Source: UBA8437 sp964646205 (lineage in GTDB: Bacteria; Planctomycetota; Planctomycetia; Planctomycetales; Planctomycetaceae). Taken from it: a stretch of 64,000 nt of DNA. The position numbers and the translations under genes are program-made. The notes beneath the pieces are model-generated. The model was not told the origin of the DNA, searched no databases, and saw only the letters and a list, made by a program, of their open reading frames with translations. Of this stretch, positions 17,611 through 26,260 are shown in pieces. Numbering within the stretch: position 1 is the first letter of the stretch; each line of letters starts with the position of its first letter. The DNA lies in the NCBI GenBank assembly GCA_964646205.1, contig CAZYAZ010000015.1, positions 19,524-83,523 on the forward strand, read 5' to 3'.

Positions 17611-19182
17611 ATGAGACTTCGTGGTTTGATGAGTGTGATGGCCGGGCTAGTCGTGGTCGGCGTGTCGTTGCCGACGGTGGCTCGGTCGGCGGATGTGACC
17701 GCGGTGGTGACCCAGGAGGTGCGGCCGGTACTGGTCCGCAACCTCCACAACCGGTTGTTCAAACTGACGGTGACGTGTCAGCAGCCCTACGTGGTGGTGG
17801 ACGGATTGACCGTGTCTCTCTCGGGCACTGACGATCGCAAGGATATTGACGTGATCGAGGTCTTCCGTGGCAGTGATTTCAATCCGCTGGTGCGTTTTGG
17901 GGACCGGGTGGCTGTCTCGGGCAAGCGAGTGAAAATTGCCGGTCACGCGAGGCTCGAGAAGGGTGACAATCACTTTTGGGTCTCGTGTCGTCTTCGAGCC
18001 GACGCGGACCTGGACAATCAGTTGGATGCCACGTGTGTTCGGCTCGAGACGTCCGCCGGTGAAATCCGGCCGGTCGACAAGACCAACGGCCAGCGGTTGC
18101 GGATTGGCCTGGCACTGCGAAAGCACTTTGACGATGGCGTTCACACGTACCGGATTGCTGCCCTGGCCACATCGGCCAAGGGCACGCTGCTGTGTGCCTA
18201 CGACATGCGGCGTCGCAAGGGACGCGACCTGCAGGAGGATATCGATATCGGGTTGATGCGGAGTACCGATGGTGGGCGGACCTGGACACCACAACAGGTG
18301 ATCATGGACATGGGGACCTGGGGTGGGCACCCCCAGCATCTCAACGGTGTCAGTGACCCGGGCTTGATTGTCGATCCCGCGACCGGCCAGATCTGGTGCT
18401 TTGCCGTCTGGATGGTTGGCAAGGAAGGGAACCACCAGTGGAACAAGGGGGGCTCGGAAAAGGGCTTTGAGATTGGCAAGAGTGCGCAGTTCCTGATGGT
18501 CACCAGCACCGATGATGGAAAGACCTGGAGCAAGCCGGAGAACATGACACGAACGTGGAAGAAGAAAGACTGGATTCTCCTGGCCCCTTCGCCGCAGTCG
18601 GGCATCGCCTTGTTTGATGGGACCCTGGTGATGCCCACGCAGGGCCGCGATGAGAATGACGGACACTTCTCGAACCTGCTGGTCAGCACCGATCACGGCA
18701 AGAACTGGACGGTCAGTGCCAAGGCCTCGATCGGGAACACCGAGTGCCAGGCGGTGCAACTGGGGGATGGGAGCATCATGCTCAACAGTCGTACGGAATC
18801 GCCCACCAAGTTTCGCACGGTCACCGTGACCCGCGACGTGGGCAAGACCTGGGCGGCCCACCCGACCAGTCGCAAAACACTGATCGAGCCCAACTGCAAC
18901 GGCAGCATCTACCGGTTCGATTTTCGTCGCGGTGACCGCGATCGTTACGTGCTGTTGTTCGCGAATCCGTTCTCACAGACAGGTCGCGAAAATCACTCGA
19001 TCCGCACCAGTTTCGATGATGGGAAAACGTGGCCCAACCGCGTGTTGCTGGACATCGGTCGGGGGGCTGGTTACCCGAGCCTCTCGCGGGCCGATCGTGG
19101 CCATGTGGGAATTGTCTACGAGGGGAGCGGGGCAAAGCTGGTCTACCAGAGAGTCTCCCTGAAGGATTTGATGGGACGTTAG
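17611..19182 (+). CDS. GH33 exo-alpha-sialidase, two-domain type
   Basis: A secreted sialidase of 523 residues that should release terminal sialic acid from glycans. The start at ATG 17611 gives a signal (RLRGLMSVMAGLVVVGVS...RSA); ATG 17593 is an alternative. An N-terminal beta-sandwich (about 25-165) precedes the propeller. Catalytic landmarks are YRIAALATSAKGTLL (first triad Arg), RDLQEDIDIG (acid/base Asp), TECQAVQL (Glu), LNSRTE (second Arg) and GAGYPSL (nucleophile Tyr). Five Asp-box repeats are present: STDGGRTW, STDDGKTW, STDHGKNW, TRDVGKTW and SFDDGKTW. The layout matches Bacteroides-type sialidases. It ends convergently before the terminator at 19203-19247. Confidence 0.92.
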   Translation: MRLRGLMSVMAGLVVVGVSLPTVARSADVTAVVTQEVRPVLVRNLHNRLFKLTVTCQQPYVVVDGLTVSLSGTDDRKDIDVIEVFRGSDFNPLVRFGDRVAVSGKRVKIAGHARLEKGDNHFWVSCRLRADADLDNQLDATCVRLETSAGEIRPVDKTNGQRLRIGLALRKHFDDGVHTYRIAALATSAKGTLLCAYDMRRRKGRDLQEDIDIGLMRSTDGGRTWTPQQVIMDMGTWGGHPQHLNGVSDPGLIVDPATGQIWCFAVWMVGKEGNHQWNKGGSEKGFEIGKSAQFLMVTSTDDGKTWSKPENMTRTWKKKDWILLAPSPQSGIALFDGTLVMPTQGRDENDGHFSNLLVSTDHGKNWTVSAKASIGNTECQAVQLGDGSIMLNSRTESPTKFRTVTVTRDVGKTWAAHPTSRKTLIEPNCNGSIYRFDFRRGDRDRYVLLFANPFSQTGRENHSIRTSFDDGKTWPNRVLLDIGRGAGYPSLSRADRGHVGIVYEGSGAKLVYQRVSLKDLMGR

Positions 19183-19202
19183 TTCACCAGCCGGGGCGGC
19201 AC

Positions 19203-19247
19203 AAAAAAAACCGGGTGGCTCCAGTCGTGACTGGAAACCACCCGGTT
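19203..19247 (-). terminator. Strong intrinsic terminator for the RTX gene
   Basis: A 10-bp perfect stem (19209-19218 with 19238-19247) with an inner 5-bp stem (19221-19225 with 19230-19234) is followed, on the minus strand, by eight T (19210-19203). It lies 17 bases past the stop of the RTX protein gene. No T-tract follows on the plus strand, so it serves mainly the minus strand, though the hairpin also ends the sialidase message. Confidence 0.88.
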
Positions 19248-19263
19248 CGCAACCACCCACCGA

Positions 19264-21351
19264 TTACGGGAAGATCAGGTCGAGGCCCGGGCCACCGAAG
19301 ATCATGTCGGCATCTGGCCCGCCGATCATGATGTCGTTGCCGTTGCCGCCGAGCATGAAATCGTTGCCGGCGTTGCCGAGCATGATGTCGTTGCCGTCCT
19401 GGCCGGCCATGCGGTCGTTGCCGTTGCCGCCGAGCATGACGTCGTTGCCATTGCCACCGAGCATGGCGTCGTTGCCATCGCCGCCGAGCATGACGTCGTT
19501 GCCATCGCCACCGAGCATGATGTCGTTGCCAGCGTCGCCGAACATCCGGTCGTTGCCCGCCTCGCCAAGCATGATGTCGCGGCCGTTGCCGCCAGACATC
19601 CGGTCGTTGCCGTTCCCGCCTCGCAGGTAATCATTGCCGTCCTGGCCATTCATGATGTCGTCGCCGTTGCCGCCATCGAGCCGGTCGTTGCCCACTCCGC
19701 CCAGCAGTTGGTCACCACCGGTACCGCCCTCGAGCACATCATCACCGCTGCCGCCGTCGAGACGGTCTCGCCCCTCGTTGCCGGCGAGGAGGTCATTGTC
19801 GCGGCCGCCCCAGAGCAGATCGTTGCCCAGCCCACCGATGAGCATGTCCAGGCCATCCCCGCCCATCAGCCAGTCGTTGCCAAGTTCACCGAAGAGCTGG
19901 TCGTTGCCGTCATTGCCCAGCAGCAGGTCATTGCCGGCGTGTCCGTGGATCACGTCGTCTCCCTCGCCGCCGATGGCCAGGTCGGAACCGTTGTTTCCGC
20001 TGATCAGGTCGGAGCCGTCTCCGCCAATCAACCAGTCGTTGCCGGCACCGCCAGAGATGGTGTCGTCACCGTCTTCTCCGTAGATCCGGTCATTCCCGGA
20101 CCCACTTTCGACGACGTCGTCGCCCTGTCCGGCCTGGACCATCACGTTGGTTGTGACGGCGGCGTCGATCAAGACAGTGTCGTCACCGACGCTCGAGTCG
20201 ATCACGATTGGTCCTTCGGTGTCGAGTCCCTGCGTGATCGTGTAGCTGTCGCTACGGATCAAGTCGGTCATACCACTGTCGTAGAACGCGTCGATCTGGA
20301 CCTGTGTCACGCCGCCGCCCAGGTCGGTCAGCGTGATCAGGTCGTGGGCCCCGGTGCCGGTGACGTAGGCGAAATCGGGCACGCCGTCACGATCGGTGTC
20401 TCGCAGCCCGATGTCCGGGTCGGAAGCGAGAATCTCGTAATTGTTGACCAGCGTCCCGCTGCCATTCAATTGCAGGTCGAAACGGGTGACGATGTTGTTG
20501 GTTTCACGGGTGATGGATCCGTGACGGATCGTGTCGCCGCTGGAGAGCAGTCGTTCCTGCGGAGTCAGCCCCTTGGTGTGGTACAGCCCGAAGGTGTGCA
20601 TTGCCTCGTGGACGACGGTGTAGGCCACCCGGTGTGCCAGGTTCTCGTTGAATTCCTCGGTTCCCGAAATGCCACTGGTGGCCGAGACGATCGTGTCGGT
20701 GAAGGTCAGGGTCGCCTCGTCGTGGTTGTTGCCGGTTGCGGAGAACAGGTCCTCTCCGGCGGCGATGCCGTACAGGCCTGACGCTGAACCGACGAGCCCA
20801 CCACCGGCGGTGATGGCGGGCGAGGAGAGTTCCATCACGAAGTTGTAGGCATCGTGTTCTCCATACCCGTCGAACCCGGCCATTCCCGTGTCGTTGTTTT
20901 GCAGGGTGTTGACCACGTCGAGAAAGCTGGAGGCTCCGACACCGACCACCTCGAAGTCGAAGGCGTTGAGTTCACGTTGCACGATCGGCAACACGGCATT
21001 CTGCAGGGCCAGGGCATCACTCGCATCGATCACCGCATCGCCATTGAAGTCGTACTGCACGGGATTGAAATCGAGTTGGTCGGAACTGGACAGTCCGCCG
21101 TAACCCTGCAAGTCGGATCCGGTTCCGTAACCGTTGGTGCCGGCCCCGTCGATGTTCTGGAAGTCCTCGACGGTCGTCGACATGCCACCTGCCGGCAGCG
21201 CGGTGCCGAAGTCGAGGTAGAACATGGTTGTCAGCAGTGTGCGGGATTCCAGCGACTCGGCCGAGACGACGCCACGGCGTCCCCGGCGTGGGCGGGGGCG
21301 GGCGGGGGAGAGCAGGCGTGCGATCCGGCGGGTCCAGTTGGTGAAACGCAT
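19264..21351 (-). CDS. RTX-repeat surface protein with metzincin-type zinc site and LEPR-XLL motif
   Basis: A 695-residue probable secreted metalloprotease. Start ATG 21351 is chosen because an upstream extension is only Lys/Arg-rich shadow sequence. The N-terminus is very basic, then ESLESRTLLT (residues 33-41), a LEPR-XLL-like planctomycete surface motif. A dockerin/EF-hand-like loop DFNGDAVIDASDAL lies at about 101-114. The metzincin zinc motif HEAMHTFGLYH is at 248-258 (HExxHxxGxxH). A second calcium-like loop, DTDRDGVPD, is at about 318-326. About 30 RTX nonapeptides (GGxGxDxxx) fill residues 407-695. It follows the kinase gene by 70 bases on the same strand. Activity is inferred from the motif. 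Confidence 0.9.
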   Translation of the reverse strand: MRFTNWTRRIARLLSPARPRPRRGRRGVVSAESLESRTLLTTMFYLDFGTALPAGGMSTTVEDFQNIDGAGTNGYGTGSDLQGYGGLSSSDQLDFNPVQYDFNGDAVIDASDALALQNAVLPIVQRELNAFDFEVVGVGASSFLDVVNTLQNNDTGMAGFDGYGEHDAYNFVMELSSPAITAGGGLVGSASGLYGIAAGEDLFSATGNNHDEATLTFTDTIVSATSGISGTEEFNENLAHRVAYTVVHEAMHTFGLYHTKGLTPQERLLSSGDTIRHGSITRETNNIVTRFDLQLNGSGTLVNNYEILASDPDIGLRDTDRDGVPDFAYVTGTGAHDLITLTDLGGGVTQVQIDAFYDSGMTDLIRSDSYTITQGLDTEGPIVIDSSVGDDTVLIDAAVTTNVMVQAGQGDDVVESGSGNDRIYGEDGDDTISGGAGNDWLIGGDGSDLISGNNGSDLAIGGEGDDVIHGHAGNDLLLGNDGNDQLFGELGNDWLMGGDGLDMLIGGLGNDLLWGGRDNDLLAGNEGRDRLDGGSGDDVLEGGTGGDQLLGGVGNDRLDGGNGDDIMNGQDGNDYLRGGNGNDRMSGGNGRDIMLGEAGNDRMFGDAGNDIMLGGDGNDVMLGGDGNDAMLGGNGNDVMLGGNGNDRMAGQDGNDIMLGNAGNDFMLGGNGNDIMIGGPDADMIFGGPGLDLIFP
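19267..20133 (-). repeat. RTX nonapeptide array, 27-base coding repeats
   Basis: About thirty in-frame 27-base units encode the calcium-binding nonapeptides of the RTX protein. The last dozen or so (19282-19614) are near-identical at the DNA level and place Met where RTX repeats usually have Leu (for example GGDGNDVML and GGNGNDRMA). Such similarity suggests recent tandem expansion. Confidence 0.9.
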
Positions 21352-21421
21352 GGCGGGTTCCTCGAGTTCGGGTGGATGAACAGCGAATGGGAGTGTCGCT
21401 GTTCTTCGAGGAACGCTTGCG

Positions 21422-23881
21422 TCACGGATGTGACGCCGTTTTTTGGTCCGCGATTTGTTTTTCCGATTTTTTGGGGTTCGGCTTGGAGGTTTTGCGGATG
21501 CCGACAAAGCTGGTGCGAGATTGTCGTGCCGAGAGGGCCAGGCAGTGGTCCAGTGTTCGCTTGGTCGCCAGCGTGTCGGAATGAGATTCGCCCCGGTGGG
21601 TCACCTGTGCGGTCCAGGCCGCTCGCAACTCGGTCTCGGCCTCGTCCAGCCTCCGTTGCCGGATCAACGTCCGTCCGAGGTTGGCTTGTGTCTTGAGTGT
21701 CGAAGGGTGGTGGTCTCCGATCACCCTGCGACGGATCGTCAGCACGTCGCGGTTGATTGCTTCGGCCTCCCTGGCCTTTCCGAGCCTCAGCAGGATGTTG
21801 GCCAGATTGTGACGCGTGTTGAGCGTGAAGGGATGCTCGGCTCCGAGCGTACGCTGCTTGATCTCCAGTGTTCGTTCATAGAGTGCTTTTGCTTCTGAGT
21901 GTCGTTTCATCAATCCCAGCATCTGTGCGTGGTTGTGCATGGCCGAGAGCGTGTCGGGGTGAGTGTTTCCCAGGGTCCGTTTCCGAGCGGCCAGGGTGTT
22001 CTCGCTCAATGGCAGCGCTTCCTCGAGCCGTCTCAGTCCCTTGAGACAGAGCATGAGGTTGTTCATTGCCTTGAGCGTTCTCACGTCGTCGGGGCCATCG
22101 ATCCGGATGCGATCGTCGAGCACTTTCTGGTAGTGCTCAAGGGCCTGTTCGAAACGACACATTTTCAGCAGGCACAATCCGAGGTTGTGACGTGCCATCA
22201 GCACCAGCCGATCCCGGGCGGTGCAATCGTCCCGCAGGCCGTTGTAAGCCTGCTGGTGGAGCTCCAGCGCCTGGGCAAGCCGGCCTCGATGAGTCAGGGC
22301 GGTGGCCAGCAAAGACGTTGCGGCATGCGTTTCACGGTGCTGTGGGCCGAGTGTGGCCTGTCGGTTCTTGACGGCGCGTTGCAGTTGATCGATTGCCTGC
22401 AGGTGCAGCCCCAGCGCGTCGTAGCTCTCGCCCAGTGACATCTGGATCGACGCGGCGGTGGCCGGTTGGTCGGCAAACACGGTTTCGACGCGTCCGGCGG
22501 CATGATCGAGGATCGATCGGGCCGAAAGAGGGCGGCCGAGTCGTCGATCGGGCCGGAGATCGCGGATCACTTCCGAGACCAGGAACCGGGTCAAAGCCTC
22601 CGCTCGTTGCGAGTCTCGCTCGGACTGTTGTTTCAATGACGTGGCTTCAGCCTTGGCGGTCTGTTCGCGATCGAAGCCCACCTGGCGGGCCCATTTCGCC
22701 GCTTCACGTGATCTCGCCAATTCGCGAGATTCCATGGCTTGTTGACGAAAGTGGCTGGCCGCCGCGATGGATCCGACTGTCAGGGTCATCAGCAACAGGA
22801 TGGCCAGCGAGGTCATGCTGGCCAGGGCGGGATTCCTGTGGCACCAGCGGAGAGTGCGGCCGCACCAGCCGATGCGACGGGCCATGATTGGCTCTCCGGC
22901 CAGGAAATTCTCGAGGTCTTTGGCCAGGGCCTCGGCCGATTGGTACCGGCAGTCGGGGTCAGGATCCATGGCCCTGGCAATGATGGTTTGCAGGTCCCGA
23001 GAGATTTCTGGGACGAGCGAATGGAGGGACCGCGGCTGACGGTCCCAGGGGCTGTCATCGGAACCGAAGGCCGGTTCGTGTGCGATCAATTCGAACAGGG
23101 TTGCTCCGAGGCTGTAGACGTCGCTTCTCGCATCGGCTTCACCCCGGAAACATTCCGGTGCCATGTAACGGTGGGTGCCCAGGATCGCGCCGGTGGCTGT
23201 CAGGTCTTCCGCTTCACGACTCCTGGCCAGTCCGAAATCGCTGAGCCAGATCGTGCCGTGTCGGTCCAGCAGCAGGTTTGCCGGCTTGACGTCTCGGTGG
23301 ATGACACCTTGCCGGTGAGCATAATCCAGCGCGTCGGCCGCCTGTCGGCCAATGTCAGCGATCGCCTGTTCGACCGTCGAATGTGACCCCAGCGTGTAGC
23401 GGGTGGCGCGATCATCGAGTTGGTCGAGCGAGATGCCATCGATGAACTGCATCGCGAGAAAGTGGACACCCTGCTCGTGTCCCTGCGAGAAGACCGGCAC
23501 GATGTTGGTGTGATGCAACGCCGCGGCCGCACGTGCCTCGGCTCCAAACCGTTCGATCCGTTGCGGGTCGAGCCACTCGCTGGCCGGCAGCAGTTTCAGG
23601 GCGACACGGCGGTCGACGGAGCGTTGATGGGCCTCGTAGACGATTCCCATGCCACCTCGTCCGATTTCCCGAACAATCTCGAAGTCTCCCAGCGGACCCG
23701 TTGGAGGCACAAACCGTTCTGCTGCATCAGCTGCCAGTTCGGCCCGGAGCGTGGCGAGACGGTCGCCCTGGGCGTCGACAACCGATTGGCGACGCAGGCA
23801 GCCGGTTCGGCCCCAATCCGAGAGCAGTTCCCGCCACGTTGTGAGGTCGACGCCCGAGTTGTTTGGTGCCGTGTCGGTCAT
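21422..23881 (-). CDS. Membrane Ser/Thr protein kinase with C-terminal kinesin-light-chain-type TPRs
   Basis: An 819-residue transmembrane kinase. The start is ATG 23881, overlapping the sigma factor stop by 4 bases. The kinase domain spans about 66-330: GRGGMGIVYEA glycine loop, VALK with Lys96, HRDVKPAN at 195-202, DFG at 215-217 and YMAPE. One transmembrane helix lies at about 353-375. The outer part has a coiled segment and then seven or more TPRs with LGxxHPxTL signatures (LGNTHPDTLSAMHN, LGAEHPFTLNTRHN), used for protein binding. A Lys-rich tail ends it. Planctomycetes commonly pair such kinases with an ECF sigma factor, as here. It probably relays a signal to that sigma factor. Confidence 0.95.
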   Translation of the reverse strand: MTDTAPNNSGVDLTTWRELLSDWGRTGCLRRQSVVDAQGDRLATLRAELAADAAERFVPPTGPLGDFEIVREIGRGGMGIVYEAHQRSVDRRVALKLLPASEWLDPQRIERFGAEARAAAALHHTNIVPVFSQGHEQGVHFLAMQFIDGISLDQLDDRATRYTLGSHSTVEQAIADIGRQAADALDYAHRQGVIHRDVKPANLLLDRHGTIWLSDFGLARSREAEDLTATGAILGTHRYMAPECFRGEADARSDVYSLGATLFELIAHEPAFGSDDSPWDRQPRSLHSLVPEISRDLQTIIARAMDPDPDCRYQSAEALAKDLENFLAGEPIMARRIGWCGRTLRWCHRNPALASMTSLAILLLMTLTVGSIAAASHFRQQAMESRELARSREAAKWARQVGFDREQTAKAEATSLKQQSERDSQRAEALTRFLVSEVIRDLRPDRRLGRPLSARSILDHAAGRVETVFADQPATAASIQMSLGESYDALGLHLQAIDQLQRAVKNRQATLGPQHRETHAATSLLATALTHRGRLAQALELHQQAYNGLRDDCTARDRLVLMARHNLGLCLLKMCRFEQALEHYQKVLDDRIRIDGPDDVRTLKAMNNLMLCLKGLRRLEEALPLSENTLAARKRTLGNTHPDTLSAMHNHAQMLGLMKRHSEAKALYERTLEIKQRTLGAEHPFTLNTRHNLANILLRLGKAREAEAINRDVLTIRRRVIGDHHPSTLKTQANLGRTLIRQRRLDEAETELRAAWTAQVTHRGESHSDTLATKRTLDHCLALSARQSRTSFVGIRKTSKPNPKKSEKQIADQKTASHP

Positions 23882-24525
23882 TGTGCTTCCTGCTGTTCGA
23901 GCCGCGCCAGCATCGCTTTGCGGGCGCGTTGATAGAGTTGTCGAGTGGCCGCCGAACTACGATTCAGTCGCGTGGCAATGTCTTCGAACGGCATTTCCGA
24001 GACGATTCGCAGCAAGAGAACCTTGCGGTATTCGACTGGCAATGCGGCGACCAGCACGCGGATCCGGGTTCTCTGTTCGCTGCGGACGGCTCGTCCACTG
24101 GGGGATGTCTGGTTGGCTGCCAGTTGGTTGGCCGTCCGAGGATTCCAATTCGTTTGATTGTCTGAAGAACCCTGTGCGGCGGTCACCTCGCGTCTGAGGT
24201 CACGACCGGAGGTTCCCATGTGACGACGAACCGCACCCAGGATGCGGTGTGTCAGGATCTGTCTCAGCCAGCACCACAGTTCTCCTCGGCTGTGCCCGCG
24301 GAAACTCTGGAAGTCGCGACATGCGTGCAGGAGCGTGTCCTGGACGATGTCGGAGGGACTCGTGCGCACCGCCAACCGTCCCGACACCTTCTGTTGTGCC
24401 AGTTGCTCGAGTCGGGGGCGGTAGACGCCCAGAAGTGGGCCCAGGTTGCACTCGTTTGGTGTGATCGAGTGTGCCAGGTCCGCTTGAGGCGCATGTCCCG
24501 CGTCATGCGCAGTCGTGTGATCCAC
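23878..24525 (-). CDS. ECF-type RNA polymerase sigma factor
   Basis: A 215-residue sigma-70 family factor of the planctomycete ECF type. The start is GTG 24525. Region 2 shows PSDIVQDTLLHACRDF followed by RGELWCWLRQILTHRI, for core binding and -10 recognition. Region 4 shows LPVEYRKVLLLRIVSEMPFE and then a helix-turn-helix (IATRLNRSSAATRQLYQRA) for the -35 element. The linker is Asn/Gln/Ser-rich. It overlaps the kinase start by ATGA, so the two are translationally coupled, and the RTX gene follows. A 6-bp inverted repeat at 24600-24615, 75 bases upstream, is a possible operator but weak. Confidence 0.93.
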   Translation of the reverse strand: MDHTTAHDAGHAPQADLAHSITPNECNLGPLLGVYRPRLEQLAQQKVSGRLAVRTSPSDIVQDTLLHACRDFQSFRGHSRGELWCWLRQILTHRILGAVRRHMGTSGRDLRREVTAAQGSSDNQTNWNPRTANQLAANQTSPSGRAVRSEQRTRIRVLVAALPVEYRKVLLLRIVSEMPFEDIATRLNRSSAATRQLYQRARKAMLARLEQQEAQ

Positions 24526-24720
24526 AATGACTCTCTATGAGGAGCACATTGCGTGCCAAGACACGATGACGGGCGATCACTCGGGAAAACCGCAGAAAAC
24601 CGGATCCGAATCCGGATTGGAGCCGTGTCCGGGTGTGGCGATCTGAAACAGCCAGTCGGTCCGGTGTTGCGAACTGATACACTTTCGGCGTTGCTGTCAC
24701 ACCGCGGTATCAAGGCTGGC

Positions 24721-26076
24721 TCAGCCGACGCCGTTGTAGAGAACGTCCATGACGCTGCCGGTGTTCAGGTGAACCGGACGACCGAGGCGATCCTTGATCA
24801 TTGTGGCCGGGTTGATTCCCAGCGAGTCGTAGATCGTGGCGCCCATGTCATTGGGGTGGTAGGGCGTGGTGATCGGCTGACCACCGATGTTGTCGCTGGC
24901 TCCGATGATCTGCCCGGGACGGGTCCCGCCGCCGGCGAAGAGGGCCGAGTAAACCGCGGCCCAGTGGTGCCGTCCGGGGACCTTCTGGTTGGGCAGTGGC
25001 GAGATGGTGGGGGTTCTGCCGAATTCGCCGACACAGACGACCAGGGTGGTGTCGAGCAACCCGCGGTCCTTGAGATCGTCGAGCAGTGCGCTGAGGCCGT
25101 TGTCCAGGGCTGGCAACATGGTCCGCAGTCGCGGGAAGTGGTTGACGTGAGTGTCCCACATCTGCACGTGTCCCATGCTGGCCTGGATCACCGGGATTTC
25201 CATTTCGACCAGGCGACGGGCCAGCAACAGTGTCTGGCCGTACTTATGACGTCCGTATCGATCGCGAACCTTGTCGCTCTCGGCGTTGATGTCCAGGGCA
25301 CCCTTGAGTTGCTTGGACGACAACATCGAGAAGGCAGCCTGCTGTTCGCTGGTGTACTTGATGCCCTGCGGCGACTGTTCGATGCCCTGCTGCCGTTCGT
25401 CGATGGTTCGCAACAGCTTGCGACGATCGTCGAGCCGGCTGAAGCTGAGTCCATCAAGCAGCGAGAGGTCGTTGACCTTGTAGTCCTTGGTGTTCGGATC
25501 GCTGTTGAGCACGAAGGGGTCGTGCTTGGGGCCGAGAAACCCCGAGTGCTGTCCGGGCCAGACCAACACGCCCTCGATCAGCGGGTTGGGAACGGTGACC
25601 TGGCTGGGCAGGCCATCGGCACGAGGTCTCAACAATGAAACGCCGCCGCCATAGCACGGCCAGTCGGACCGCTTGAGTGACTTGTCCTGGTTGGAGTTGC
25701 CGGTGAACGGCTGGACGTAGCCGGTCAGGGCGTTGTGAGAACCCGAGAGGTGCCGGTTGTCACCGTGGTGCATCGAGCGGACGACCGAGACCATGTCGGC
25801 ACGCTCGGCCATCTTGGCCATCTTGTCGGAAAACTGGATGCCGGCGAGTTTTGTCGAGATGGCCCCGAATTCGCCCTTGGCCTCGGAGGCCTCCGGCTTG
25901 GGATCCCACATGTCGATCTGGCTACCGCCGCCGGGCAGGAACACCAGCACGACCGACTTGACTCGTGGCGGATGGTGCAAGGCGGCTGCAGCCTGTTGCC
26001 GGCCCAGAACACCAGACAGCCCCAGTCCAAAGAAGGATGAGCCACCAATCTGCAGGATGTCACGGCGATTGAGCAT
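24721..26076 (-). CDS. DUF1501 protein
   Basis: A 451-residue DUF1501 protein. Start ATG 26076 gives the leader MLNRRDILQIGGSSFFGLGL. Core motifs are LPGGGSQIDMWDPKP (Asp type), LLARRLVEMEIPVIQ, VVCVGEFGRTP, PGRHHWAAV and GGTRPGQIIGASD. The usual GRDHW motif reads GRHHW, a His for Asp change at a strongly conserved position, which may affect metal binding. It ends with GSVMDVLYNGVG. The stop lies 195 bases from the sigma factor start; the two may or may not share a transcript. Function unknown. Confidence 0.92.
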   Translation of the reverse strand: MLNRRDILQIGGSSFFGLGLSGVLGRQQAAAALHHPPRVKSVVLVFLPGGGSQIDMWDPKPEASEAKGEFGAISTKLAGIQFSDKMAKMAERADMVSVVRSMHHGDNRHLSGSHNALTGYVQPFTGNSNQDKSLKRSDWPCYGGGVSLLRPRADGLPSQVTVPNPLIEGVLVWPGQHSGFLGPKHDPFVLNSDPNTKDYKVNDLSLLDGLSFSRLDDRRKLLRTIDERQQGIEQSPQGIKYTSEQQAAFSMLSSKQLKGALDINAESDKVRDRYGRHKYGQTLLLARRLVEMEIPVIQASMGHVQMWDTHVNHFPRLRTMLPALDNGLSALLDDLKDRGLLDTTLVVCVGEFGRTPTISPLPNQKVPGRHHWAAVYSALFAGGGTRPGQIIGASDNIGGQPITTPYHPNDMGATIYDSLGINPATMIKDRLGRPVHLNTGSVMDVLYNGVG

Positions 26077-26260
26077 GCGAACAGTTCTCTTGGCTTCCTG
26101 GTCCTGGCTTGATCGGACCCACTCCCTGGGCCGATACGGGGACGACGAATCCACCGTTCCCGATGTATTCCATTATTGACTGAATCGAACCGCTGAGGCA
26201 ATGGGAGCCAGTTTTGTTATCAGAAATCCGGATCTTCGGACGATTGGACCGCGAGTTCCT

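Noticed and set aside
19300..19640. CRISPR-like or satellite array of 27-base repeats
   Set aside because: The repeats have no spacers, keep one reading frame and encode RTX nonapeptides.
19708..20781. 357-codon open frame opposite the RTX gene
   Set aside because: Valine-rich antisense of the RTX repeats; the coding strand shows GGxGxD repeats.
24600..24615. Inverted repeat CCGGAT-CCGA-ATCCGG upstream of the sigma gene as an operator
   Set aside because: Short, single copy, no second site; too weak for a feature of its own.
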